Positions 24,505-35,470 of a stretch of DNA of 64,000 bases are shown one piece after another. The notes below the pieces were generated by a model. That model saw nothing but the letters and a program-made list of their open reading frames with translations. It did not search any database and was not told where the DNA came from. Positions within the stretch are counted from its first letter, which is position 1. Each line of letters starts with the position of its first letter. The translations under genes were made by a program, and so were the position numbers. The DNA comes from Hormiphora californensis (taxonomy: Eukaryota; Ctenophora; Tentaculata; Cydippida; Pleurobrachiidae): the NCBI GenBank assembly GCA_020137815.1, contig CM035355.1, forward strand, positions 6,987,097 through 7,051,096, written 5' to 3'.

Positions 24505-26987
24505 ATGTCCAAGAAGGGAGGAAGGCGTCCCACTGCCATTGATAAGCCTGATGAAGAAGGTATATAATATAGGTTTTTTAAAGATCGTAGCTCTGTATGT
24601 TTCTGTGTGTGTCCGTTATTAACGCTAACGACCAGTCTATTGCACTTCACTGTTTGTGTCCAATTGAGAACGGAGAGATGAATAAAACGGAACGTGAGGG
24701 GAGAGAGACTTTGAAAATCGAGTAAGTATATTAAAAACACGGAAGAGAGTGAAAGATAGAGAGTGGTCTTGCGTAATAACCAATATATAATAATCTAGTT
24801 TGTTTAACGCTTATTGTGAATTTCTAGTCCTCTACTATTTTGTAATGAGAGCTTCTAGACGTGGTACCCCTACCCGCCTCCGCTTTAAATGTCCCGGTTT
24901 GTGTACAGTATGTTTTAGTTAGTGTGTCATGTCCCAACATATTTCGTATGTGTGTGCGTAATTTGGCTCCCTTCCAAAACCACTCCCCCGTCACTAACAA
25001 TGTGCGGTTTTTCAGTTCTGGAAAACCTGAAAAACGGATTCACGAAACTCCGGGAGACGCCTAAATTTCAGGAGTACGTGGAAGCTAAGAAAATGAGAGG
25101 TAATTAACTGTTCTAGGGGCCCTCCTTCTCTCCATTCATTTTCAGAACACCCTTTAGACCTCCTTTTCTCCACTCCTTTTCACGTCTACTTTTAGCCCCC
25201 TTCTCTCGTTAGAGATCCCATATTCCCACATAGTTTTCTCTCGATCCGACCTCCCTATTCGTTTGTAAACCCCTGTTCCCCACCCCAGATAACAACGGAG
25301 AGACGACCCTACCGATCCCAGTGAGTTTGCGGTGGCACGAGATCCAGGAATATGAACGAGCCTTCAAGGACTTTGATCAAAACGGAGATGGTACGTGTTA
25401 TTTGTTGAGTAACTCAACAACGTGTTTTAGGGGTTGACGCTGGGGTGGTTTTGGTACGTGAAGGAGTTGTAGCTACTAGCTGGGGTTGGTATTTGTGTCA
25501 GGTTGTTTTCTGGGGTTGGTAGTTGTGACAGGACTTGTTGAGTAAGGGGTTACTTACTCAACAAGACATGATCGAATGTTTTGTGGGGTGGATTTTAGGA
25601 TTCCTGAGAATCTCAGTGAGATGTGGGGTATAGATTCATTTATTGGTTTAGATGCTGCGTCATTTTGAAGAGGGGTGTCACTTTGTAGCAGCTAAAATGA
25701 AGTCCTCCTACCCTATACCGATCAATCTAGGCATTATCACGGTGGATGAGCTGCCTGACGTGCTTGATAGTATCGGTCTTAAACCTAGTCCTGAAGAAGT
25801 AGAGGTAGATACTGCTACATGTGTAGTCCCGTAATGTGTGTGTAACTTATCCAGCTACTTGAAGTTGTTTCTTGGCTATCAGGCCAATTCTCAGACAGTT
25901 TCTTGGCATTATACCTTCTGCACCTTGTTGATTCAACAAGCTACCTGTTACACCGCTGACATAACTTCGTGTAATACCACCCTTGTTATACGAAAGTATT
26001 GCCATCGAGTCACCATGCAGCTTCACTAATACATGACCACATTCCCATTACCTAGTTGGATGTAGTAGTACCGATAGAAGAACATTATTAAGTCACGACT
26101 TGTTCACTGCGTAATGCTGTGTAATAAGCTGCAACCGCTGATAGCTAGAGAGATAGAGAGATGCTAGAGGGAGATCAGAATCTGATTCAGATGTAGAGGG
26201 AGAGATGCTAGAGAGAGATAATGGGAAAACGACAAACAGACTAACGTGTCGTTATGTGTCTTCACGCCCACCCATTATATCCACCACACCCTACATCTAC
26301 ATCAACAAATGTCCACAGGAGATGGTTGCTAAGGTTGACATCAATAATGATGGTATAATTGATATCTGTGAGTTTATCAGAATGATGAGCCTTCAACAGA
26401 ACCCCCTCATAACACCGGAGAGTCAGCTCGAGGATATATTCAGGATATTTGATAAGGATGGAAGCGGCTTCGTTACACGAGTAATTATAGCTTGTGTTGC
26501 TGTGTGATGTGTTTTTTAGTGACTGCATTGTTATAGCCCCGTGTATGTGTCTCTAGCCTAGATTTGAGTTGAAGCTCCTAGAGTTTGCCTAGCTAGACTG
26601 TGTAAAGGAGAGTTAGAACATAACAACCTAGTGTCTAGGAGCTTCATCTCAAATGTGTCTCGCCTGTCTGGCCAATGCTCTGACAGTGTCTCGCTGTAAC
26701 CGCAGTACTGTACTCTACTGAATCTTTCATCTTTTTGACGCCGGGCAGTATTTTTTGAGCGTTGTGGCTATTGGAGCATGAAGCACTACGTTCTTTTGAG
26801 GCACTAAGCAGCTACCCCTCTAGCATTGAATCTCTTTTAGGACGTGTTACGACAGATATTGTTGAGCTTGGCCCATCCAGTTTCTGAAGAAGGGATAGAC
26901 GCGTTAATGAAAAAGGGGGACAGAAAGGGAGAGGGACGTCTCACACGCTCCGATTTTATTCGTCTTATGATGAATAGAAGGGGATGA
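24505..26987 (+). CDS. Calmodulin-like EF-hand calcium-binding protein
   Basis: Six exons with consistent phases: 24505-24559, 25016-25099, 25289-25390, 25731-25804, 26319-26480, 26841-26987; 207 residues with no frame problem. An N-terminal extension of about 75 residues (MSKKGGRRPTAIDKPDEE then a basic/amphipathic segment) precedes four EF-hands. EF1 is DFDQNGDGIITVDE, EF2 DINNDGIIDICE and EF3 DKDGSGFVTRDV. EF4 (DRKGEGRLTRSD) lacks some acidic ligands and may not bind calcium. The first two form one lobe, as in calmodulin/troponin C. The extension and degenerate EF4 argue against calmodulin itself; a calcium sensor of the CaM/centrin superfamily is the safest description. Confidence 0.85.
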
Positions 26988-27323
26988 ACTGTATAATTGT
27001 AATTGGGAAGTGTTGTATTGCTAGACGCCCGGGGATGTTATTCTGCGAGACATTATCTGAAGAAATCAGAGAGAGATATTGTGTGGTCAGACGATCATGA
27101 TGATATAATGAGAGAACTAAATGGGAGAGTGATGCGGGGGTTTCAGAGCTCAAATAATAAAGTCACGTGTTTTTTAAACGAGAGGAAATACAGTAGATTT
27201 GTTGAGTAATTACTTACTCAACGACAGTAGATGGTAACTATTTGATAATAATATCAAATAATTAATTAATTATTTGATATATCTAGCAAGATACAACTCT
27301 TACTCTTTGTATTATACCACCAT

Positions 27324-27872
27324 CAGGCATGGCGGAAGATATTTTTCTCAGCTGGGGCCACTTTCAGATATTTTGATCACGTGACCGGTCACGTGACATT
27401 TTCCGATTTTTCAAGTTGCGCGCAGTTTCACCAAACTTCTGGATCCTCTATACATCAAATTGAAATTGATCAGTAGGCTCATGGTTTGAACTGGGAGGTG
27501 GGGAAACAGGAGGTTGTACTGACGGAGGAGCAACTTTGACCAAGAAGCGTTTCATTGTCGAAGTGCAAATGTTAAATCACAATTCAAGGATAAATCAATT
27601 TCAGTCGAATGGCTAGCTCACGCACACATATAGACGAACCCTCATTAGATCGATGTCTATCACTATCCCACCTTGTATGACAAACTGCCTCTACCAGAAT
27701 TTCTGTTTAGCGTAATACGAAACGGTTTAGAAAATAATCCTGGACCAGCCTCATACAACGCTAAATGTTTACCTAGCGTTAGAAAAAGTGAAAGTGGCCC
27801 CACCTGCCCCTGGTAGGTAAAATTTTACATGGGGCCATGGCCCCGGCTGCCCCCCTTGTTCCGCCACCCCTG
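27324..27872 (-). mobile_element. Non-autonomous hAT element (549 bp)
   Basis: Ends are hAT-like inverted repeats (CAGGNNTGGCGGAA) and the element is flanked by a perfect 8-bp duplication ACCACCAT (27316-27323 and 27873-27880), the hallmark of hAT insertion. On the minus strand, from 27555, it begins MKRFLVKVAPPSVQPPVSPP, resembling the N-terminal 'KRF' start of hAT/zinc-finger transposase genes. The catalytic part is deleted, so it is an internal-deletion derivative. It also contains the palindrome TCACGTGACCGGTCACGTGA. Confidence 0.9.
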
Positions 27873-28068
27873 ACCACCATGCACACACACACAGTACACA
27901 GATTAGTTCACACACACACACACATGTCACATAAATATTTAGCAAAAATATGTATTAATAAAAGTGCGTAACATGCACATGTGTAATATATAATTATGCA
28001 CAAATATATAGATCAAGTCATTTCCCCCATGGTAATTGGTTAAAAGGTGTCTGGCACCACAACATAAA

Positions 28069-28196
28069 CAGTCGGACCACGATTTACCGGGATCCTCGGG
28101 GGAAACAGTTTTTCCCGGTAAATCCTCGGGGAAACGGTTTTCCCCGGTAAATCGGGGTTCCAGTAAATCGAAGCCCGGTAAATCGGGGTCTGACTG
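28069..28196. mobile_element. Tc1/mariner (pogo-like) MITE, second copy
   Basis: Same terminal repeats as 3536-3607 (CAGTCGGACC..GATTTACCGGG and its mirror ending GACTG). The middle has several copies of CCCGGTAAATC, so the interior has expanded to 128 bp. The right flank is TA; the left is AA, so one target base has changed. Confidence 0.8.
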
Positions 28197-28523
28197 TATC
28201 TCGATAGACAAGGGTCGACCTTGACAGCAAGCTACGTATACATATATCTCTTTCTCTGCACACTGTCTCTCTCTCTCTACACCTTTCCACCGGGAGAGGT
28301 GCGGGTTTCTGAAGTCTGTTGCTGCTGCTCAGTCTCTGACTTGTTATTGCTGTCCTGTTCTTTGTGCATGATGTCGAATATCAACTTATCAATCTTACAG
28401 GGGGAATGGGTCAGTATTGTGAGTCATCCCTCATATCCTTGTATAACAAAATACGTAGTCACCCCTCCTGGCATAGATCCCAACAAAGGCCACATGTCGT
28501 ACGGTTTCGGAATAGCTACGCCT

Positions 28524-31500
28524 CTAAACATGTCTCAACTCCCCCTCTCTCTCTCCCTTTCTCACCTGAAGTCTGCACAGGTCCCTGTTGTAGGTACTCA
28601 TGTCACGGAGCTGATGGGCCACGGTCCGGCCGTAGTCTGAGCACAGGTCTGCCACCTCATCGATTGAAGACTCCCTCTCCAGACGACGCTTCTTTGGGGT
28701 TGATTCGCCTGTGGGTAAAGATAGGTTACAATTAGGACACTTTGAGATGGGCTTCAGTCAGAATCTATCGTTCTCCATCTATCTAACGGGCGACAACTAA
28801 AAATTGTCCCTAATTTAAAACGGCTGTATAAATTTTTCCTTTTGAGATACAGCTTCGGGCCAGTTATAGAACGATTTTTCAGACAATTTTGAATCGGAAT
28901 AACATACTGCCAAAGTCTTAAAAGTTCATTTTCATTGCGATATCGCATCATTTCCTCTTGTCCCTCCAAAGCATGTAGTACGGAGATTTGAAACTTCTAT
29001 GTTATCAGAAACGACCATCCCGATGAGATAGAATTCTCAAAATTGGAAGTCTGGTTGTTCATGCCAGAACCAACATCACTGCCAAGTTTGAAAATTTCAG
29101 CTCATTAAGAAGTTGGTTTTCCACGTCATTAATGTTTCAAGAGATTGTCGAAATGGCGATTTCTCAAATTACCTGTAAACTACGCTTTGTTACAGAAAAT
29201 TCTGATCAGGAAATTGAGATCAACGGAGTTTGAAACAAAGTTAATTTCGTTCAAAATTGTCTGAAAAATCATTCTATCACTATCCCGAAGCTGAATCTCA
29301 AACAGAACAGGTGCTATAGGCGCTAGAAAAGTGTGTAAATTTCACGTACTAAATGCTTTGGTGGGGCAAGAGGAAATGATGCGATATCGCAATGAAAATG
29401 AACTGTTTAGTCTTCGCCGTTATGTTACTCCGATTTAAAATTGTCTGAAAAATCGTTCTATCACTGGCCCGAAGCTGTATCTCAAAAGGAAAAACTTCTA
29501 CAGCTGTTTTAAATTAGGGACAATTTTTAGTTGTCACCCGTTATCTTGCCCTCTTTCTCCCCTCTATCTCCCATCTATCTCTTTGTCTCTCCCTGTACCT
29601 GTGTCGTTTCTCTGTGAGGCATCGAACTGCGAAGAGGGCGGAGTACAGGCCCGGACCGCATCACTTTCCTTATTCTGCAAGAGATAACCATGTTACAATC
29701 TCCTTGAATTGTGACATAGTGTCTCAACACAATCTCCCCACCCCACTTTACCGAATTATAGCAATTTCCAATTAGTTTAAGGCTGCCATCTAGCTGCCAC
29801 TCCTACTTACTGTGGCCTGTGGGCTGCGTGTGCTCTGGTCAGGGCTATGATATGGGCTAGCAGTCTGCATCTGTTCCTCGATGGTTGAGACACCATTCAG
29901 TGGGAAACATCCCGTCTCGGCAAGTGGGCCCTGAAATGAACTGTGTGTCAGTTGTCATACTACATAACCATGAAACGTCGGTTCGGAGAGAGAACTGTTT
30001 TGTAAGACAATGTGTCAGTTGAGTCGCTTGACACTGTATGAACAATTCAATGTGAAAGCATGGTATATTGAGTAGCGGGTGGTCCACTCAACAAATGAGC
30101 AGTTCGTGAAGATCTAAAAACTCATAATTTAGATTCACCATTCAGATGATTCTCCAGAGAGTGTATATATTTTAAACTGAGTGAACTATAAGAGCATACA
30201 ACGTAACAACGCAACCTCACAAATTGCAATGCCACCCACTAAGCTATCTCCCTAACTTGTCTCTCCCCGGGAGGTCCCCCCTCGTCGTGTTGGTTATCGA
30301 CGCGGGTGGCGTGACGATCATCCCCTCCAGCTCCCCACCCACCATGCAGTGCTCTTACGCACGTTGCTCCGTGGGTGGTGGGAAGGGAGAGAAACCTGCC
30401 ACCCACAATGATCTGTACTGACCTGGAGAGCTTTGAGAACCGCCATGAGATCTGTGTTGGCTACTGAGAAAGCGCTGGCCACACTGTCAATCGTAGGGGT
30501 AGATCCAATGGGTACTTGAACAGCACACTCCATGTTGTTTGAAGACACGACAGGGACGTGAGATTCTCGTTTCATGGTGGGGAGTTGGTATACAGCTGAC
30601 TTGCTGAAGTTCTGAAATAAAAATAGAATTTTAAACGTCGCTGGAGGTTTATCTTTCTCTCTCTGTGTCCCCGATCTTCCTGCGTCACGCTCAAAATAAA
30701 TTAATATTCCCATCTCCCTCTCCAGAACCCATCACTCCTTATTTGACTAGAGAACTCTCAAAAAGGCCCCTCCCTGTTATACGACGTACTTGATTTTCCG
30801 AACCCTCACAAAAATAAAATGCGGTATGAGCCACAACGATGTACCTTTTGAAATCCAACCTCTGAGCCGGTTTCATTTTTAACGCTCATAAACTCCTGAA
30901 TGAACTGTAGGCACTCATAGTAAGGCCATCTGGAGACAATCTTCTCGCTCGTTTTGCGTTCGTGATCCTGGAGTTTCTTTGTTTCCCTCCGGAAGTAACT
31001 TCTCAGGTTCTCCAACTTTCTCTTCGTCTCGTTCACTGGAAAATACACAGTGTTAGTGGTTGGTTGGTGGTCTATTTCATAAGGGTGAGAGTTTGGCAGA
31101 GCAAGGTTGGTGGCTGGTGGTGGTTGGTGGTATCATAGTGGGCATGTCACACTATAATGGGATAATGGTGGCCCAATGTTAGCACATCAGGAATATAGCA
31201 AATTTTAGGGATTCTCAGAATCCCACCCTGGGTATAATACCGGGGTACTAAGAGTAGGAACCGACCGACACAAGTAAACTAAAACAGCCAATCAGAACTC
31301 GTTATTTAGGTCACGTGACTGGTTATCAGCCAATCAGGGACCAGTATTTCCTGATTCGGTCGGTTCCTAACTAAGATGAATAGATTTATCAGGCGTTTGG
31401 GAGAAGAGGTTTAGAAAGGGACAGCCACTGCGCTGACAAGCGCAAACGTAGCCATTATATGTTATGTACCTGTTAAATCGGGGATGTTGAGTTCTCTCAC

Positions 31501-32743
31501 GAGATCCTCATAGACCATATTCCTGATATCTCTGTGAAAGTACTCTGGGTTACTAGGGTTCCATAACACCGTCTTCTTCTCGTACATCTGTATCAGCCGG
31601 ATGATCCTCTCGTGGGTCCAGTCGATGGTGGGGGATCCAGTAGTGTGGTGAGTTGTTGTTAACGTCGTAGAGGATTGTGCTGTAGAGGGAAGGAAGGGAG
31701 GGGTCAGATAGTGCTGTGGAAAGGGAGGGGAAGGGTCGTAGAGGATTGTGCTGTAGAGGGAGGGGAGGGGGTTATAGAACTAGAACCATAGATGGTCAAG
31801 TTGAGGGGTTGCAATATGAAGGAAGGAGACTTATTTTGGCAGGTAAAATCGTATTTAGCTGGTTCCGCCCTGTCTAGTCTTATAATAAAGCTGGGGGGGG
31901 GGTCCAGCCCTAAAAAAAGCTAAAGGTACCCTGATTTTGGTCGATAGCGTTTTTTATTTCAGCTTTTTTTAGCTTTTTTTAGCTTTTTTTAGCTTTTTTT
32001 AGCCCTACTTTTTATGTTTTTTTCAGCATTCATCTTGACACTTTTCCATTAAATTTTCATCCTTCCAGACGTCTATTGACTGCATTTGTTCATTTCCTGC
32101 ACATTTTTTACCATAATCTACCGTTTATGTCCATACATAGCAATTTCTGTATCCACCCCTACTGCCATTTTCTGGAGACATTTTTTCGATAAAAATATTA
32201 TTCAAATTTGATAAAAATAGTTTTAAAAAAGTTCAAAAAACGTTATAAAACGTTATAATAAAAGTTTAAAAAATTTGGCGTCAGCGGGATTCGAACCTAT
32301 ATGAATCCACTAAAAACTCAATTTTAGCTTTTTTTTTTAGCTTTTTTTAGCTTTTTTTAGCCTTAAAAAAGCTAAAAAAAGCTAAAAATAGCTAAAAAAA
32401 GCTAAAAAAAGCTAAAAAAGCTAAAAAAAGCTAAAGGTACCCTGATCTTGGCCGTTATCTTAGCTTTTTTTAGGGCTGGACCCCCCCCAAAGCTAGGCGG
32501 AGCTCAGCAGGAGTTAGGTAGTTATAGAGATTTGGGTTCTGAAATAGTACACAATCAGAGGATTAACTTACAAGGAAATGATGTTGATGGAATCATGCTT
32601 GGTGTAGTTGCTAGTCCTGCGATAGTAGACACCAAGGAATGGAGGTGCTTGTTCGGTTTGATGGGTGTCGGAGTCAGTATAGATCCATTAACGGCACCCC
32701 GAGATGAGGGGCTAAGGCTGTTGAGAAGAAGTCCATCAATCAT
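28524..32743 (-). CDS. MADF-domain DNA-binding protein (MADF/BESS-like)
   Basis: Minus-strand exons: 32743-32572, 31679-31470, 31035-30845, 30611-30423, 29930-29811, 29674-29599, 28708-28566 onward, all with agreeing phases. Exons 2-3 encode a MADF domain, the Myb/SANT-related DNA-binding fold of Adf-1-type factors: WTHERIIRLIQMYEKKTVLW, NPEYFHRDIRNMVYEDL, then NETKRKLENLRSYFRRE. A Ser/Thr-rich linker follows, then a C-terminal segment (KKRRLERES.., DYGRTVAHQLRDM) that resembles a BESS-type interaction motif. The probable role is transcription regulation in the nucleus. The last boundary is uncertain: reading through exon 7 stops at 28524-28526, while a strong GTGAGA donor after 28566 allows a further unseen exon. 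MITEs occupy intron 1 (31893-32488) and the intron after exon 6 (28784-29543). Confidence 0.75.
28784..29543. mobile_element. 760-bp foldback element with ~190-bp arms
   Basis: The left arm (TAACGGGCGACAACTAAAAA.. to about 28975) is matched by an inverted arm ending TTTTTAGTTGTCACCCGTTA at 29543. A third, partial copy of the arm segment (AAAATTGTCTGAAAAATC) lies at about 29253. No coding frame or clean target duplication. It lies in an intron of the MADF gene. Confidence 0.8.
31288..31344 (-). repeat. Dispersed CCAAT/E-box repeat, copy 2
   Basis: Reverse-complement copy of 2885-2940 with about two differences over 57 bp, including CCAATCAG and TCACGTGA. It lies in an intron of the MADF gene. 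Confidence 0.7.
31893..32488. mobile_element. Poly-G-ended foldback MITE with AGCTTTTTTT runs
   Basis: The element starts with nine G then TCCAGCCCTAAAAAAAGCTA and ends with the mirror TAGCTTTTTTTAGGGCTGGA then eight C. AAAGCT flanks both sides (31887-31892, 32489-32494), consistent with a 6-bp target duplication. The interior holds many tandem AGCTTTTTTT/AAAAAAAGCT units. No coding capacity. It lies in intron 1 of the MADF gene. Confidence 0.8.
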
Positions 32744-33300
32744 GACTGGGCGGTGTATGAGCACTATTGTTTGATCTGATATTGGTCTGATTGTGCTGCA
32801 CAACAACAATGGTAAAACAAGGAAGTGTGCAGTTGGGGAATTGTTATAAATTGAAAAACAAGACCCCTCTCTCTCTAATAATAATCTCTCTCTCTGCGCT
32901 GATAAGATCACGCTAATCTGGCGGGGGGTGCAGGTGGCTGGTGGGTCTAAATTTAACCCTTTGCCATGGGGGTTGCAACAGTGCAGGGGTATTGCGGCCG
33001 GTATTTTATTGGCAAAACTTAGTGGGGTCACGTGACACGGCTTGGCTTGCAGATGATCAGACATAGAGAGAGGGGGACCGAGACATAGAGAGGGGGACCG
33101 AGAGAGAGAGATATAGATAGAAAGAGAGGGGGACTGAAAGATGCAGGGCACGCAAACAAGACAACAAGGGGTGCAGTGTGTCAGCATGAAAACTACCCCA
33201 TCGTGGTTGAAGGTACAGAGCTCTCTCTCTCTTTCGCTAACTTGATCTATATAACCGTACCGTGAGCACCTGGGCGTGGTGGTACTCTCTCTCTCTCTCG

Positions 33301-33373
<73 letters not shown>

Positions 33374-35470
33374 ATCTCTATCTCTCTATCTACCCATCTA
33401 TCTCACTCCATCTCTTCTCTCGTCAGGTGGGCTGGGGTGTCCGACACACGACACTACACACCACAGCTGCACCCTACACAAAGACATCCCCTGGTGGTCG
33501 TAGGAAGAGGTGGGAGAGAGAGAGATAGAGAGAGAGAGAGAGACTGGCTGGCTGGGATAGCAGATAAATAGTGCCATACACAGATCTGCGATAGATCATT
33601 TCTGAGGAGAGAGAGCATGGGCCATCATTGTCCCTAGAATCATGGTACGTGGTGTTGCAATAATGAAATACATGAAATCGGGAGAGATGTACCACTACGG
33701 GGTACTACTACTACTACTATACAAAGGGCAGGATGATGGTTAGAGAAGTGGGGTAGTTTGCATGCCTAGGACGGTTTATATAGGCGTCTTAGTGTGTGTC
33801 CATCATAGCGGGTGGCGTCCTGTGAGTCCTGTGATGGGTGTACCGCACACGTTGCCCCGGCAGGGAACTACCCTTGAGACCCATTACTCCTTATATGGTG
33901 GGCATCACACGATGCTCTTGCTCAAACGCAGCGGGCGATGGGAGCATCACCAGGCAGATCTTAATAGTGTCACAGTGTGCAATGCCTTTTCAGATATATT
34001 GTGAGCTGAGTGGGGTAGATAACTGAGCGAGAGAGGGGGTGGGAGGTTTTCTATCTAAGGGAGAAAGAGAGAGGGGCAGGGACGGGACGTGCCCAATGCC
34101 CATTGCCCAAGATTAATAGATAGCTGAGCGGGTGGGCCGGGGCGTGGGTAGGTTATCATTATCTATCAAAATTGTGGTGAAGCTTGGACAAACTATGCAA
34201 GAACACAATTGCTGAAGACCGCCCCGCTGCAGACACAAGAGAAATAGATCACACACGATATTATAGCATAGGGCCTCATGTTTCCATCTGCTCGTAAGAG
34301 GGAGAGAGATAGAGAGCTGAGAGATAGAGAGAGATAGAGAGATAGTGAGAGAGAAAAAGAAGTCAGAGTTGCCCTGAGAGGGACAAAACACACTATTATA
34401 TGCAAGAAAACCTCTGTCCCCATTGCACATGAGAGACGAGGGCCGGTGAGAGAGAGAAAGGACAAAAGGGGTAATGGTGTAACGAATGTGTGCGGGCCTG
34501 TGTGTGAGTCATACGCGTCGTGATGGTCTAATTACACTCCGAACAACCCACTTATTCCATATTTGGGCAAATGACCCGTCAGTCCACGTGTTGGGCAGTG
34601 GGGACACACATGGGTCACATAGAGAGAGAGAGGGAGAGAGAGAGGGAGAGAGAGAGAGCATCTCTCACTGCACCAGCTTGATAGCCCACCACCTCCTCAC
34701 ATTTGTGCGTGGAATCCCCTCTCATTCTCCCTCCGTCTATCCCTCTCTATCTCTATCCTCTCTCCTTCTCCCACTCTCTATCCTCTCTCTCCTTCTCTAT
34801 CTTTCTCTCTCACTCTCTCTCCCTCTTTCTCTAGCTCAATCAAATCCTCCTGATAGAGCTGCAACCAACCACCACGTGAGAGCGAGAGAGAGTGAAGGAA
34901 ATAGAGAGGGAAAGTGAGAGGGGAACTGGGGAGAGACAGTGAGAGCTGACCCTCGGTCAATTACTAGAGTCTTTTAGTCTTGGGGCGCACCTCACGTGTT
35001 CTGGTAAACGAGCACATGACAAACACATCTCTCTTCTAGCTCGTCACACAGAAGAAACGGGGGATTCGTCGTGTATGGGGATCCTTGTGGGGAGAGAGAT
35101 ATAATGCACCAGATTCGCAGTGGAGAGGGGGGAGAGATATGGGCCTGATTTTCAGATAATCATGGGTGATGGGGCTCGCACTAATGGTATGTTGGTATAA
35201 TTTGTGGGTTGTCCCCAATCGATAAAACAACACAAAAAACTCGGTAATTTGTTGTTTTAGTAAACGCATGTGATTTTATACAGACACAAATAAACAATGT
35301 ATGTCACAAACAGCTGGCGTCCCGCACCAGACATTTACCCCCTCTCTATCTTTCTTCACACTTGAATAAATTTCTCATAGTTATTATTTCAACCACAATT
35401 ACTGTCCCTCTGATAATATGTGATAATCCGCAGCTAATATCCTATGTGATAGTAAACTGATAGTTCTCTC
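32744..35470. other. Intergenic, purine/pyrimidine-rich
   Basis: No gene recognised between the MADF gene start and the IFT80 stop. It contains a (CT)n tract at about 33283-33364 and many GA/CT-rich stretches (33060-33130, 33510-33545, 34300-34350, 34620-34660, 34720-34830). Reading frames here are low-complexity. Confidence 0.65.

Noticed and set aside
32280-32300. tRNA-like B box (GGTTCGAATCC on the minus strand)
   Set aside because: The flanking bases do not form a T-stem and there is no A box or cloverleaf; it lies inside a MITE.
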